44,451 nt of DNA from Fimenecus sp045613065 (GTDB lineage: Bacteria > Bacillota > Clostridia > Oscillospirales > Acutalibacteraceae): assembly GCA_045613065.1 (NCBI GenBank), contig JAZLAH010000033.1, positions 1-44,451 of the forward strand. The letters are read 5' to 3'. The notes below the pieces were generated by a model. That model was not told where the DNA came from. It worked only from the letters and a program-made list of their open reading frames with translations, and made no database searches. How positions within the stretch are numbered: the stretch's first letter is position 1; the number at the start of each line of letters is the position of its first letter. A program made the translations under genes and the position numbers. Below, piece by piece: positions 21,850-31,112 of this stretch.

Positions 21850-23127
21850 TTATTCTCCAATACAGTAGTCGTCCTGTATTGATTTGATTTTTACTTCTTT
21901 TATTTCACCAACAACGCCGTCAGCAATTTTAACAGGTGTGTAGTTGGCTGTATATCCAAAGAATACATTATCCTTTTGTTTCTCTTCAACAAGAACAAAA
22001 AGGGTCTTGCCTATTTGTTTTTTCAAAAAGTTGTTTCTGATATTATCAGCAACTGCAGATAATTCTGCAACACGCTGTGCTTTTACGCTCTTTTCAACCT
22101 GACAATCCATTTTATCAGCAACAGTACCACTTCTTCGAGAATATGGGAAAATATGTATTTTCTCAAAACCAACTTTTTCAGCAAATTTCTTTGTTATATT
22201 AAAGTCTTCTTCATTTTCATAAGGAAATCCAACCATAATGTCAGTTGTAAGAGTACAGTCTTTAAACTCTTTTCTCAATTTCTGACAGAGTGAATAGTAT
22301 TCAGCGCTTGTGTAATGTCGATTCATTTTCTTTAAGATTTTATCACAACCACTCTGAAGAGAAATATGGAATTGTGGACAAAGTTTTTCACATTTTGAAA
22401 GTTGTTCAATTAACTCGTCTGTAATATGGTCAGGTTCAAGGGAGCCTAATCGGATTCTCTCTACTTTTTCATTTTCACTTACTGCAAAAACTGCATCAGC
22501 AAGATTTAAGTCACTTCCTCTGCCATAAGCAGAAAGATTGATTCCTACAAGAACAATTTCGCGAAACCCATTTTCAGTTAATGCATTAACTTCATTTTTG
22601 ATATCCTCTATTGGTTTCCAGCGGACTCTTCCTCTTGCTTTTGGGATAATACAGTATGAACAGAATCTGTCGCATCCATCTTCAATTTTGAGTATTGCTC
22701 GTGTTCTTTCTTCAAAATTGCTTATTCCTGATGATACAAGTGGTTCACCACTTTGATGTTGCTCGAGATACAAGCATCTGCAATCATTGGCAAAATATTC
22801 GTTGAGAGAAGACACAAGCAACTTGTTGTTTTTATTTCCAAGTACAATATCTGCTTCAGTAAGTTTTTCTGCCATTTCAGGAAATGACTGTGGCATACAT
22901 CCTGTAAGTACAACAGTGCTTTCAGGATATTTCTTTTTATAATGACGAACACATTGTCTTGACTTTCTGTCACTTTCACTAGTTACGGTACAAGAATTTA
23001 CGACGAAAATATCAGCAACACTTTCATCTTCAGTAATTTCATAACCATTTTTATTCAATTGCTCACGCATTTCTTGAGTCTCATATTGGTTAACTTTGCA
23101 CCCAAGAGTGTGGAAAAATACCTTCAT
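21850..23127 (-). CDS. mtaB: tRNA t6A37 methylthiotransferase MtaB
   Basis: A 425-residue radical-SAM methylthiotransferase that makes ms2t6A at position 37 of tRNAs reading ANN codons. The N-terminal domain has cluster cysteines Cys10 (TLGCKVNQYET), Cys46 (NSCTVT) and Cys77 (TGCMPQ). The radical-SAM CxxxCxxC is Cys152, Cys156, Cys159 (GCDRFCSYC). The C-terminal TRAM-like domain is at about 365-420. The TLGCKVN start and overall length place it in the MtaB branch rather than MiaB or RimO. It is the only core gene on the minus strand and is divergent from dacF. Confidence 0.95.
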   Translation of the reverse strand: MKVFFHTLGCKVNQYETQEMREQLNKNGYEITEDESVADIFVVNSCTVTSESDRKSRQCVRHYKKKYPESTVVLTGCMPQSFPEMAEKLTEADIVLGNKNNKLLVSSLNEYFANDCRCLYLEQHQSGEPLVSSGISNFEERTRAILKIEDGCDRFCSYCIIPKARGRVRWKPIEDIKNEVNALTENGFREIVLVGINLSAYGRGSDLNLADAVFAVSENEKVERIRLGSLEPDHITDELIEQLSKCEKLCPQFHISLQSGCDKILKKMNRHYTSAEYYSLCQKLRKEFKDCTLTTDIMVGFPYENEEDFNITKKFAEKVGFEKIHIFPYSRRSGTVADKMDCQVEKSVKAQRVAELSAVADNIRNNFLKKQIGKTLFVLVEEKQKDNVFFGYTANYTPVKIADGVVGEIKEVKIKSIQDDYCIGE

Positions 23128-23215
23128 AATCTCACCTAAACTTATTATATCACATAAATTATATTTTTCATATACTAATTTGTCCTATTCATATACTTTT
23201 TTCGGAGGGATAACA

Positions 23216-24370
23216 ATGAAAAAAATAATTTGTGTTTTAATAGCTGTAATAATGATAATGTCAACATCTGTAATCTCTTTTGCACAGGAGGAAACCGTCG
23301 TTGGTAATCTTTCGGCAAAGTCGGCAATACTTATGGAGATTTCATCAGGAAAAGTTCTTATGGAGTTGAATCCGGACGAAAAACTTTCACCAGCATCAAT
23401 AACAAAGGTTATGACAATTTTGCTCGTTTTTGAAGCACTTGAAGAAGGAAAAATCGCACTTGAGGATAAAGTTACAACAAGTCAGAATGCTTCGTCAAAA
23501 GGTGGTTCTCAAATCTGGCTTAAGGAAGGTGAAATAATGACGGTTCACGAATTATTGAAAGCAACTATAATTGCAAGTGCAAATGACGCCTGCACATCTT
23601 TGGGTGAGTATGTGGCAGGAGATGAAACTTCATTTGTTTCAATGATGAATGAAAAAGCAAAAGCTCTTGGTATGAACAACACTTGTTTTGAGAATTGCTC
23701 AGGACTTGATGATACTGTCACAAATCACTATTCCACGGCAAGGGATGTAGCAATTATGAGTTGTGAACTTATGAAATATGAAAAAGTAAAGGAATATACA
23801 ACTGTATGGATGGATACGCTTCGTGATGGTGAAACTCAGCTTGTTAATACAAATAAACTCATTCGATACTATGATGGTGCAACAGGACTTAAAACAGGCA
23901 CAACATCAAAAGCTGGGTATTGTGTTAGTGCAACTGCAGAGCGTGATGGAATGGAGCTTGTGGCAGTAGTACTTGGTAGTGACAATAGTGGAGAGCGTTT
24001 TGAGGATGCAAAGAAAATGCTAAGTTGGGGATTTGCGAATTATACAATATATAAACCTGAAATTGATTATTCACTTATAACTGATGTGTCTGTACTTTAC
24101 GGAAAGGAAAGTATAGCAAAATCAATCGTTGAGAAACCAAAACCAATTTTAATAGAAAAAGGTAACAAAGATAAAATTATTCAACGTGTTGATATGTGTG
24201 TGGATGTGGAAGCACCTGTAGAAAAGAATCAGACTTTTGGAAAGATATATTTTGAAATTGATGGGAAAATTCTTGGAGAATGTTCGGTTTTATCAGAAAA
24301 AAGAATCGAACGAAGAGATACTTGGTTTATCTTTTCACTTTTGTGGTCCACTTTTGCAAAAAAATCATAA
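23216..24370 (+). CDS. dacF: D-alanyl-D-alanine carboxypeptidase (DacF/PBP5 family)
   Basis: A 384-residue penicillin-binding protein that trims the terminal D-Ala from peptidoglycan stem peptides. The start is ATG 23216 with CGGAGGG upstream; a longer frame begins inside mtaB and is not used. A signal peptide ends near SFAQE (residue 24). Active-site motifs: Ser61-Ile-Thr-Lys64 (SxxK), Ser121-Ala-Asn123, and Lys226-Thr-Gly. A C-terminal PBP5-type beta domain is at about 275-360. The last helix is amphipathic or hydrophobic (WFIFSLLWSTF) and likely anchors it to the membrane. Confidence 0.94.
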   Translation: MKKIICVLIAVIMIMSTSVISFAQEETVVGNLSAKSAILMEISSGKVLMELNPDEKLSPASITKVMTILLVFEALEEGKIALEDKVTTSQNASSKGGSQIWLKEGEIMTVHELLKATIIASANDACTSLGEYVAGDETSFVSMMNEKAKALGMNNTCFENCSGLDDTVTNHYSTARDVAIMSCELMKYEKVKEYTTVWMDTLRDGETQLVNTNKLIRYYDGATGLKTGTTSKAGYCVSATAERDGMELVAVVLGSDNSGERFEDAKKMLSWGFANYTIYKPEIDYSLITDVSVLYGKESIAKSIVEKPKPILIEKGNKDKIIQRVDMCVDVEAPVEKNQTFGKIYFEIDGKILGECSVLSEKRIERRDTWFIFSLLWSTFAKKS

Positions 24371-24377
24371 ATATCTA

Positions 24378-24406
24378 TTGAAAATTCCGTGATTTTGGGG
24401 TAAAAT
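24378..24406 (+). promoter_or_regulatory. Promoter of pgi
   Basis: TTGAAA (24378-24383), a 17-bp spacer and TAAAAT (24401-24406). Confidence 0.7.
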
Positions 24407-24445
24407 AGTTAAAACACTATAACATAAAGTGAGGACTAAATCAAA

Positions 24446-25783
24446 ATGGCGTTGAAACTTAACGACAAATATGTTAAGAATTTTATTACTGATGATGAGA
24501 TAAAGGCTATGGCAGGTGTTGTGGAAGATGCTCATCAGAAAATCCAGGACAAAAGTGGAGAAGGTGCTGACTTTTTAGGTTGGGTTGACCTTCCTGTTGA
24601 TTATGATAAGGAAGAATTTGAAAGAATTAAAAAAGCAGCTCAGAAGATTAAGGAAGATTCAAAGGCACTTGTTGTAATCGGTATCGGTGGTTCATACCTC
24701 GGTGCTCGTGCTGCTATCGAATTCTGTACATCACAGAATTATAATCTTGTATCAAAGGATACTCCAAATATTTATTTCAGCGGTAACTCAATCAGTGGTA
24801 ATTCACTTTCAGAACTCGTTGATATGGTTAAGGATATTGATTTTTCAATCAATGTTATTTCAAAATCAGGTACAACAACTGAACCTGCAATTGCTTTCCG
24901 TATTTTCCGTGACCTTCTTATCAAAAAGTATGGTGAAGAAGAGGCTGCAAAGAGAATTTACGTTACAACTGATAAGGCTAAGGGTACTCTTAAGGAGTTC
25001 TCTGATAAGGCTGGATATGAAACATTTGTAGTTCCTGATGATGTTGGTGGTAGATATTCAGTTCTTACAGCTGTTGGTCTTTTACCAATTGCTGTTGCAG
25101 GAATTGATATTGATAAAATGATGCAGGGTGCAGCTGATGCTCGTGAAGCATACAGCGTGTGTGACATTGAAAAGAATGATTGCTATAAGTACGCTGCACT
25201 TCGTAACATCCTTCTTGGTAAGGGTAAAGCAGTTGAACTTATGGTTGCTTATGAACCTGATTTCACAATGATGAACGAATGGTTCAAACAGCTTTACGGT
25301 GAAAGCGAAGGTAAAGATGGTAAGGGTATTTTCCCAGCAAGCGTTATTTGTTCAACAGACCTTCATTCAATGGGTCAGTATATTCAGGACGGTGTGAGAA
25401 TGTTATTCGAAACATCTGTTATGTTTACAAAGCCTAAGAGAGAAGTTGTTATTGAAGAGGATGAAGTTAATGCTGATGGTCTTAACTTCCTTGCAGGACA
25501 GACAATGGACTTTGTTAATCGTAAGGCATATGAAGGAACACTTCTTGCTCATGTTGATGGTGGAGTTCCAAATATCTGTATTGAAATTCCTGAGATGAAT
25601 GAATATGAGTTCGGTTATCTCGTATATTTCTTTGAAAAAGCTTGTGCAGTTTCAGGTTATGTTTTAGGAGTTAATCCATTTAATCAGCCTGGTGTTGAAA
25701 GCTATAAAAAGAATATGTTTGCTCTTCTTGGAAAACCAGGATATGAGTCACAACAAGCAGAATTATTAGCAAGACTTAAGTAA
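24446..25783 (+). CDS. pgi: Glucose-6-phosphate isomerase
   Basis: A 445-residue cytoplasmic glycolytic enzyme interconverting glucose-6-phosphate and fructose-6-phosphate. It is of the shorter Gram-positive length. Signatures: VVIGIGGSYLGARAA (sugar-phosphate site), INVISKSGTTTEPAIAFRIF, DVGGRYSVLTAVGLLP and the C-terminal NPFNQPGVESYKKNMFALL with the conserved Lys. GTGAGGA precedes the ATG. It has its own promoter; the following P-loop gene starts 52 bp later without a clear terminator. Confidence 0.97.
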   Translation: MALKLNDKYVKNFITDDEIKAMAGVVEDAHQKIQDKSGEGADFLGWVDLPVDYDKEEFERIKKAAQKIKEDSKALVVIGIGGSYLGARAAIEFCTSQNYNLVSKDTPNIYFSGNSISGNSLSELVDMVKDIDFSINVISKSGTTTEPAIAFRIFRDLLIKKYGEEEAAKRIYVTTDKAKGTLKEFSDKAGYETFVVPDDVGGRYSVLTAVGLLPIAVAGIDIDKMMQGAADAREAYSVCDIEKNDCYKYAALRNILLGKGKAVELMVAYEPDFTMMNEWFKQLYGESEGKDGKGIFPASVICSTDLHSMGQYIQDGVRMLFETSVMFTKPKREVVIEEDEVNADGLNFLAGQTMDFVNRKAYEGTLLAHVDGGVPNICIEIPEMNEYEFGYLVYFFEKACAVSGYVLGVNPFNQPGVESYKKNMFALLGKPGYESQQAELLARLK

Positions 25784-25835
25784 AAAAGGGAAATGACCGC
25801 TTTTAGCGGATAATAAATATATAGGAGGAGATAAT

Positions 25836-26264
25836 ATGATTTCTCTTATTATCGGTAAAAAAGGAACAGGAAAAACAAAGGTACTTGTAGAGCACGTTAA
25901 TGACGCTGTTCATGTATCAAGCGGTAATGTTGTATGTGTTGAAAAGGAAACAAAACTTACATACGACGTAAACTATCGCGCAAGACTTGTTGCAACTGAT
26001 GTTTTTGCAATTTCAGGTTATGATGCATTCTATGGCTTCTTAAGTGGTATTTGTGCAGGTGACCATGATATTACTGACATTTTCGTTGACGCAACATATA
26101 GAATTGCTGACGATAAAGAAAGAACAGGCGAAGCTCTTGCAGCTTTCCTTAAGAAAGTTGATGCTCTTTCAAAGATTTCTGGTACAAAGTTTACTTTCAC
26201 AATCTCATCAGACTTCGAGGACCTTCCTGAAGCAATGTTTGAGTACTGTGAAAAGCTCAACTAA
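25836..26264 (+). CDS. Small P-loop protein of unknown function
   Basis: A 142-residue protein beginning with a Walker A motif, GKKGTGKT (7-14), in MISLIIGKKGTGKTKVLVEHV. A beta strand ending in DIFVDATYRIAD (about residues 79-90) could be the Walker B position. The C-terminal third is a helix plus a strand (KFTFTISSDFEDLPEAMFEYC). It is too short for a complete AAA or RecA ATPase. AGGAGG is 7 nt before the ATG. I know of similar unnamed clostridial proteins but no function. Placed after pgi, probably co-transcribed. Confidence 0.8.
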   Translation: MISLIIGKKGTGKTKVLVEHVNDAVHVSSGNVVCVEKETKLTYDVNYRARLVATDVFAISGYDAFYGFLSGICAGDHDITDIFVDATYRIADDKERTGEALAAFLKKVDALSKISGTKFTFTISSDFEDLPEAMFEYCEKLN

Positions 26265-26283
26265 TTGAAAAAATAAGAAATAT

Positions 26284-26314
26284 CGGCTGTCGGGGTTGCT
26301 CGATGGCCGTTTTT
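26284..26314 (+). terminator. Terminator after the P-loop gene
   Basis: CGGCTGTCG (26284-26292) pairs with CGATGGCCG (26301-26309) with wobbles, then five T. Confidence 0.7.
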
Positions 26315-26348
26315 CTGCAAAATCTACAAAAAATCTTTCCATTTTTTG

Positions 26349-26377
26349 TTGACAAAAACGAAATATAAATATATAAT
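26349..26377 (+). promoter_or_regulatory. Fully consensus promoter of DUF177-rpmF
   Basis: TTGACA (26349-26354), exactly 17 bp, TATAAT (26372-26377). Confidence 0.85.
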
Positions 26378-26405
26378 ATTTAACGCATGTGATGAGGAAT
26401 GTTTT

Positions 26406-26900
26406 ATGAATATTCAACTTGAACAGATTTTTAATCTTGAAGGCTCAAAAAAGGAATTCGATTTCTGCTTTGAACCAGAATACTCTATTTCTGACGATAT
26501 TTCACTTGACGCACCGGGTATTGCGGTTAGTGGTAAAATCGAGAATAACACGGGAATTGTGTCGTTGTCAGGAATTGCAAAGTTTTCAGCAACCGTGGTT
26601 TGCAGTCGATGTGCCGAGGGCTTTAAAAAGGACTTTCAGGTAGAATTTGAACATTTACTTGCAAATAATCTTGTCAATGACGATAATGATGATTATATTG
26701 TTGTTGAGGATTCCGTGCTTGATTTGTCTTCATTAGTTTGTGAGGACATAGTCTTTTCATTACCATTAAGATTTTTGTGTGATGAAGAGTGTAAGGGACT
26801 TTGTTCCAAATGCGGTAAAAACCTGAATTTCGGTCCTTGTGATTGTAAAAAGGAAATTGACCCGCGAATGGCAGCTTTATTACAGTTGCTTGAAGATTAG
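26406..26900 (+). CDS. DUF177 (YceD-family) protein
   Basis: A 164-residue protein, start ATG 26406 (an upstream in-frame extension lies across the promoter). It has a beta-rich core with the CxxC of VVCSRCAEGF at about 65-70 and the C-terminal cluster FLCDEECKGLCSKCGKNLN, a probable zinc site. The family sits next to rpmF across bacteria and is linked with 23S rRNA/large subunit maturation. Here rpmF follows 35 bp later. Confidence 0.92.
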   Translation: MNIQLEQIFNLEGSKKEFDFCFEPEYSISDDISLDAPGIAVSGKIENNTGIVSLSGIAKFSATVVCSRCAEGFKKDFQVEFEHLLANNLVNDDNDDYIVVEDSVLDLSSLVCEDIVFSLPLRFLCDEECKGLCSKCGKNLNFGPCDCKKEIDPRMAALLQLLED

Positions 26901-26935
26901 TTAATTATTTATTAAAATATAAGGAGGTGCCCCAC

Positions 26936-27124
26936 ATGGCAGTACCTAAGAGAAGAGTTTCAAAAACAAGAAGAGATAAGAGACGTTCAAACGTTTGGAA
27001 GATGACAGCTCCTGAGCTTGTTAAGTGCCCAAATTGCGGTGGTTACAAGAGACCTCACAGAGTTTGCGGTGAATGCGGACAGTATAAGGGTAGACAGGTT
27101 GTTGCTCTTAAAGAAGAAGCTTAA
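26936..27124 (+). CDS. rpmF: 50S ribosomal protein L32
   Basis: A 62-residue basic protein, MAVPKRRVSKTRRDKRRSN at the start, with a zinc ribbon CPNCGGYKRPHRVCGECG (C-x2-C, C-x2-C; the zinc-containing form). A perfect AAGGAGGT precedes the ATG 26936. The upstream in-frame ATG at 26927 overlaps this site and is not used. Confidence 0.97.
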   Translation: MAVPKRRVSKTRRDKRRSNVWKMTAPELVKCPNCGGYKRPHRVCGECGQYKGRQVVALKEEA

Positions 27125-27142
27125 TTTATCTTGTTATTAAGT

Positions 27143-27176
27143 AAGGCGGAAAGAATAATTTCTCTCCGCCTTTTAG
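27143..27176 (+). terminator. Terminator after rpmF
   Basis: AAGGCGGA (27143-27150) pairs with TCCGCCTT (27165-27172), extended by AGA/TCT inside the loop, then TTTT. Confidence 0.85.
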
Positions 27177-27222
27177 TCTTGCTTAAAAATATTAATGTTC
27201 TTAAAAATGTGAGGTGATTGCT

Positions 27223-28536
27223 TTGTCTGTTAAAATAAGTGCAGTTAAACCATTGTCTGTATGTGCATTGAAAGGTGTTTCAGCAGGTGATGAATTGCTT
27301 AAAATAAATGGCAATGACATTATGGATGTGCTCGACTACGACTTTTATATGGCAGAGCAGAATATCACCATGACATTTAAGTGTAGTGATGGAAAATATA
27401 AAGTCATTAAAACTGAGAATACTGATTGTGGACTTGAGTTCCAGACTTATCTTATGGATAAGCAACAGCATTGTAAAAATAAATGTATTTTCTGTTTCAT
27501 TGACCAGTTGCCAAAGGGATTAAGACAAAGTCTGTATTTTAAGGACGATGATAGCCGTCTTTCATTCCTTTTTGGTAATTATATTACACTTACTAATATT
27601 TCCGAACACGAAGTAGAACGTATTATCAAGATGCATATCAGTCCTGTGAATATTTCTGTTCACACAACAAATCCTGAACTCAGAGTTCAGATGATGAAAA
27701 ATAAAAATGCAGGTAAATGCCTTGAAATCATAAAAAGATTTGCCGATGCAGGAATACAGATGAACACTCAGCTTGTTCTTTGCCCTGGTTATAACGATGG
27801 TGAGGAACTTCGACGAAGCATTGAGGATTTGTCTGCGCTTTATCCTGCAGTTCAAAGTATTGCAGCAGTTCCTGTGGGACTTACAAAATTCCGTGACGGA
27901 CTGGAAAAAATTGAACCTTATAACAAGGCAACAGCTGGTGAAACTATCGATATTATTGAGGGATATTCACAAAAATTCCGTAAGGAATATGGTGTTGGAC
28001 TTTGTTATCCTGCTGATGAATTTTTCATAAAAGCAGAGCGTGAATTACCTGATGAAGACTATTATGACGGTTATCCTCAGCTTGATAACGGTGTTGGTCT
28101 TGTTCGTTCGTTTTATAACGATTTTATGGATGAACTTGAATATTGCAACGAAAAACCTGCATATAAAAAAGTAACTTTAGCAACAGGCGTTGATTTTTAT
28201 CCATATCTTTGTGAACTTTGCAAAAAAGCAGAAGAAAAATTCGATGTTCAAATTCAGGTAAAGGAAATTATTAATAATTTCTTCGGTGAGAGTATCACAG
28301 TTTCAGGACTTATAACGGGAATTGACCTTTATGAACAGCTGAAAGACTTGGATTTAGGTGAATATTTACTGTTGCCAAGTTCAATGATTAGTGATTACAC
28401 AAATCATACTGAAAATAAAAACAAATTCCTTGATGATATGACAATCGAGGAATTGGAAGAAAGATTAAATACGAAAATTATTCTGACAAACGGTGACGGA
28501 GGTCAGATTTTGAAAGATATTTTGGGGGTGAAATAA
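27223..28536 (+). CDS. DUF512 protein with PDZ and radical-SAM-like domains
   Basis: A 437-residue protein, start TTG 27223 placed 6 nt after GAGGTG (27211-27216); a GTG inside that site is not the start. Order: PDZ-like domain (about 1-65, AGDELLKINGNDI), a radical-SAM CxxxCxxC (Cys84, Cys88, Cys91 in CKNKCIFCFIDQLPKGLR) with the LYFKDDDSRLSFLFGNYITLTN signature, then the DUF512 domain. Function unproven; in Firmicutes it is nearly always beside der, as here, where its stop overlaps the der start by one base. Confidence 0.93.
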   Translation: MSVKISAVKPLSVCALKGVSAGDELLKINGNDIMDVLDYDFYMAEQNITMTFKCSDGKYKVIKTENTDCGLEFQTYLMDKQQHCKNKCIFCFIDQLPKGLRQSLYFKDDDSRLSFLFGNYITLTNISEHEVERIIKMHISPVNISVHTTNPELRVQMMKNKNAGKCLEIIKRFADAGIQMNTQLVLCPGYNDGEELRRSIEDLSALYPAVQSIAAVPVGLTKFRDGLEKIEPYNKATAGETIDIIEGYSQKFRKEYGVGLCYPADEFFIKAERELPDEDYYDGYPQLDNGVGLVRSFYNDFMDELEYCNEKPAYKKVTLATGVDFYPYLCELCKKAEEKFDVQIQVKEIINNFFGESITVSGLITGIDLYEQLKDLDLGEYLLLPSSMISDYTNHTENKNKFLDDMTIEELEERLNTKIILTNGDGGQILKDILGVK

Positions 28537-29867
28537 TGGCAAAACCCGTAGTGGCGATTGTTGGTCGTCCAAATGTTGGTAAAAGTACACTTTTCAACAA
28601 ACTTATCGGTAAAAGATTGTCTATCGTTGATGATACACCTGGTGTTACACGTGACAGAATTTACGGTGATTGTGAGTGGCTTGGTCACGAAATGCTTTTA
28701 ATTGATACAGGTGGTATTGAGCCATATTCTGACGATATTATTCTTTCACAGATGCGTCGTCAGGCACAACTTGCTATTGACAGTGCTGATGTTATTATCT
28801 TTGTAACTGATGTGCGAACAGGTGTGGTTGCTACTGATGAAGAAGTTGCAACAATGCTTATCAAGAGCAATAAACCAATTATTCTTTGCGTAAATAAAGC
28901 TGACTCATTGGGCGAGCCTCCTGCAGAATTCTATGAATTCTATAACTTAGGTCTTGGTGACCCTGTACAGGTTTCAGCAGCTCATGGTCACGGTACAGGT
29001 GACTTGCTTGACAGAGTGCTTGAATATCTTCCTGAACAAACAGAAACTGAGGAAGAAAATGAAATCGTAAAAGTTGCCATTATTGGTAAACCAAATGCAG
29101 GTAAATCATCTCTTATCAATAAAATTGCAGGTGAAGAGCGAGTTATCGTTTCTAATATTGCAGGTACAACAAGAGATGCAACTGACACATATGTAAATAA
29201 TGAACACGGTTCATTTATGTTCATTGATACTGCTGGACTTCGTCGTAAGAGTAAGGTTGAAGACCAGATTGAAAAATACTCTGTAATCAGAGCGAGAATG
29301 GCAGTTGAAAGAGCAGATGTTTGCGTTATTATGATTGATGCAACTGAAGGCTTTACAGAACAGGATTCAAAGGTTGCAGGTATTGCACACGAGCTTGGTA
29401 AAGCTTGTATTATCGCAGTTAATAAGTGGGACTTGGTTGAAAAAGACGGAACAACAATGGATAAATTCCGTAAAAAGCTTATGGTCGATTTCTCATTTAT
29501 GAGCTATGCACCATTTATTTTCATCAGTGCGAAAACAGGTCAGAGAATTGACCGACTTTACGAGCTTATTAAATTTGTTGACAGTCAGAACGCAATGAGA
29601 ATTTCAACAGGTAAGCTTAATGATGTTCTGGCTAACGCAACAGCTCGTGTTCAGCCACCATCAGATAAGGGTAAACGCCTTAAGATTTACTATATGACTC
29701 AGGCTTCCACTCGACCACCAACATTCGTTTGCTTCGTGAATAATAAGGACTTGTTCCATTATAGCTATCAGCGTTATATCGATAACCAGATTCGTGAGGT
29801 GTTCGGCCTTGAAGGTACACCAACACAGTTTGTAATCCGTGAACGCGACAAAAACAATAAAAAGTAA
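28536..29867 (+). CDS. der: Ribosome-assembly GTPase Der (EngA)
   Basis: A 443-residue protein with two tandem GTPase domains and a C-terminal KH-like domain; acts in 50S subunit assembly. First domain: GRPNVGKST (9-17), DTGG, NKAD. Second: GKPNAGKSS (about 184-192), DTAG, NKWD. KH-like region about 350-435 (KIYYMTQASTRPPTFVCFVN). The start overlaps the DUF512 stop (TAATG). Confidence 0.97.
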   Translation: MAKPVVAIVGRPNVGKSTLFNKLIGKRLSIVDDTPGVTRDRIYGDCEWLGHEMLLIDTGGIEPYSDDIILSQMRRQAQLAIDSADVIIFVTDVRTGVVATDEEVATMLIKSNKPIILCVNKADSLGEPPAEFYEFYNLGLGDPVQVSAAHGHGTGDLLDRVLEYLPEQTETEEENEIVKVAIIGKPNAGKSSLINKIAGEERVIVSNIAGTTRDATDTYVNNEHGSFMFIDTAGLRRKSKVEDQIEKYSVIRARMAVERADVCVIMIDATEGFTEQDSKVAGIAHELGKACIIAVNKWDLVEKDGTTMDKFRKKLMVDFSFMSYAPFIFISAKTGQRIDRLYELIKFVDSQNAMRISTGKLNDVLANATARVQPPSDKGKRLKIYYMTQASTRPPTFVCFVNNKDLFHYSYQRYIDNQIREVFGLEGTPTQFVIRERDKNNKK

Positions 29868-29894
29868 AATATTAACAAACTGAAAATTATATGT

Positions 29895-29922
29895 AAAAGG
29901 GGCTTTTTTAAGTCCCTTTTTT
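29895..29922 (+). terminator. Terminator after der
   Basis: An 11-bp stem with a wobble (29895-29905 with 29910-29920), TTTT loop and T tail. Confidence 0.87.
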
Positions 29923-29923
29923 C

Positions 29924-29952
29924 TTGCCATTTATAATGTAATATGTTATAAT
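29924..29952 (+). promoter_or_regulatory. Promoter of the ruvC operon
   Basis: TTGCCA (29924-29929), a 17-bp spacer and TATAAT (29947-29952). Confidence 0.75.
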
Positions 29953-29981
29953 TATTCGAATATAGAGTGAGGTAGTATGTC

Positions 29982-30482
29982 ATGGTGATTTTAGGTATCG
30001 ACCCGGGCTATGCAATCGTTGGTTGGGGCGTTATTGACTATACAGCAAATCGTTTTCAGGTTATAGCTTATGGTGCTGTTACAACTGAAGCAAAAACACC
30101 TTTTAATGAGCGACTTGAAACGGTGTATGATGGAATTCAGGACATAATAAATAAATATAAGCCTGATGCTATGGCAATCGAAAAACTGTTCTATAACACA
30201 AATGCTAAAACGGTAATCGACGTTGCTCAAGCAAGAGGTGTTATTAACCTTGCAGCACAGAAAAATGGACTGGAAATTTTTGAATATACTCCATTACAGG
30301 TAAAACAGAGTGTTGTAGGTTATGGTAGAGCCGAAAAGAAACAGGTTCAGGAAATGACAAGAGTTATCTTAAATCTTGAAAAAGTTCCAAAGCCTGATGA
30401 CACTGCCGATGCACTTGCTATGGCTATATGTCATGCTCACGCAAGTGGTTCACTTATGGGAAGATTAAGAAATATAAAATAA
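29982..30482 (+). CDS. ruvC: Holliday junction resolvase RuvC
   Basis: A 166-residue endonuclease that cuts four-way DNA junctions with RuvAB. Catalytic acidic residues: Asp7 (LGIDPGYA), Glu in AIEKLFYN (about 67), and the DDTADALA pair near 140. GAGG precedes the ATG. It heads the ruvC-ruvA-ruvB-glmM row. Confidence 0.96.
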   Translation: MVILGIDPGYAIVGWGVIDYTANRFQVIAYGAVTTEAKTPFNERLETVYDGIQDIINKYKPDAMAIEKLFYNTNAKTVIDVAQARGVINLAAQKNGLEIFEYTPLQVKQSVVGYGRAEKKQVQEMTRVILNLEKVPKPDDTADALAMAICHAHASGSLMGRLRNIK

Positions 30483-30494
30483 AAGGGAAAAATT

Positions 30495-31100
30495 ATGATT
30501 TATTCAGTAACAGGAAATGTAGTTGATTTTGATGCCAATACTGTATGTGTTGATGTGAATGGTGTTGCATTTCGTTGTATGACTACTTTTACAACTTCAC
30601 AAAAATGTGCTTCAACAGGTATGAAAGTCACTCTTTACACATATCTCAATGTTAGAGAAGATGCAATGGAGCTTTTCGGATTTTATGATAAAACTGAAAT
30701 GGATTGCTTCAAAATGCTTATAACAGTTAATGGTGTTGGACCTAAAATGGGACTTGCAATTCTTTCTGAAATGACACCTGATAAAGTAGCTCTCAGTATT
30801 GCAGCAGGTGACCATAAAGCACTTACAAAGGCAAATGGTGTTGGTCCTAAACTTGCACAGAGAATCTGTATGGAGCTTAAAGATAAAGTTGGTAAGACAA
30901 TGGGTAATGTTACTTCTTCAGTTGATTTATCTGCTGTCAGTTCAACACTTACAAACTCAAATACTGCTGAAGCTGTTGCTGCACTTGAAATGCTTGGCTT
31001 CCCACAGAGTGATGCAAGTGTTGCAGTAAGTAAAATCGACCCATCACTTTCAGTTGAGGATATTATTAAACAGGCACTTAAAATGCTTTCGCTTGGTTAA
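30495..31100 (+). CDS. ruvA: Holliday junction branch migration protein RuvA
   Basis: A 201-residue DNA-binding subunit. OB fold about 1-62, two helix-hairpin-helix motifs (NGVGPKMGLAILSEM and NGVGPKLAQRICMELKDK), and the C-terminal RuvB-binding three-helix domain (about 150-201; AVAALEMLGF). It lies 12 bp after ruvC. Confidence 0.96.
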   Translation: MIYSVTGNVVDFDANTVCVDVNGVAFRCMTTFTTSQKCASTGMKVTLYTYLNVREDAMELFGFYDKTEMDCFKMLITVNGVGPKMGLAILSEMTPDKVALSIAAGDHKALTKANGVGPKLAQRICMELKDKVGKTMGNVTSSVDLSAVSSTLTNSNTAEAVAALEMLGFPQSDASVAVSKIDPSLSVEDIIKQALKMLSLG

Positions 31101-31112
31101 GGAGGAATTTAA

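Noticed and set aside
23096..23215. Longer N-terminus for the carboxypeptidase gene
   Set aside because: It would overlap mtaB and bury the signal peptide; ATG 23216 has a strong ribosome site and gives a normal signal peptide.
25784..25835. Terminator between pgi and the P-loop gene
   Set aside because: Only a 4-bp CCGC/GCGG stem with no T run is present.
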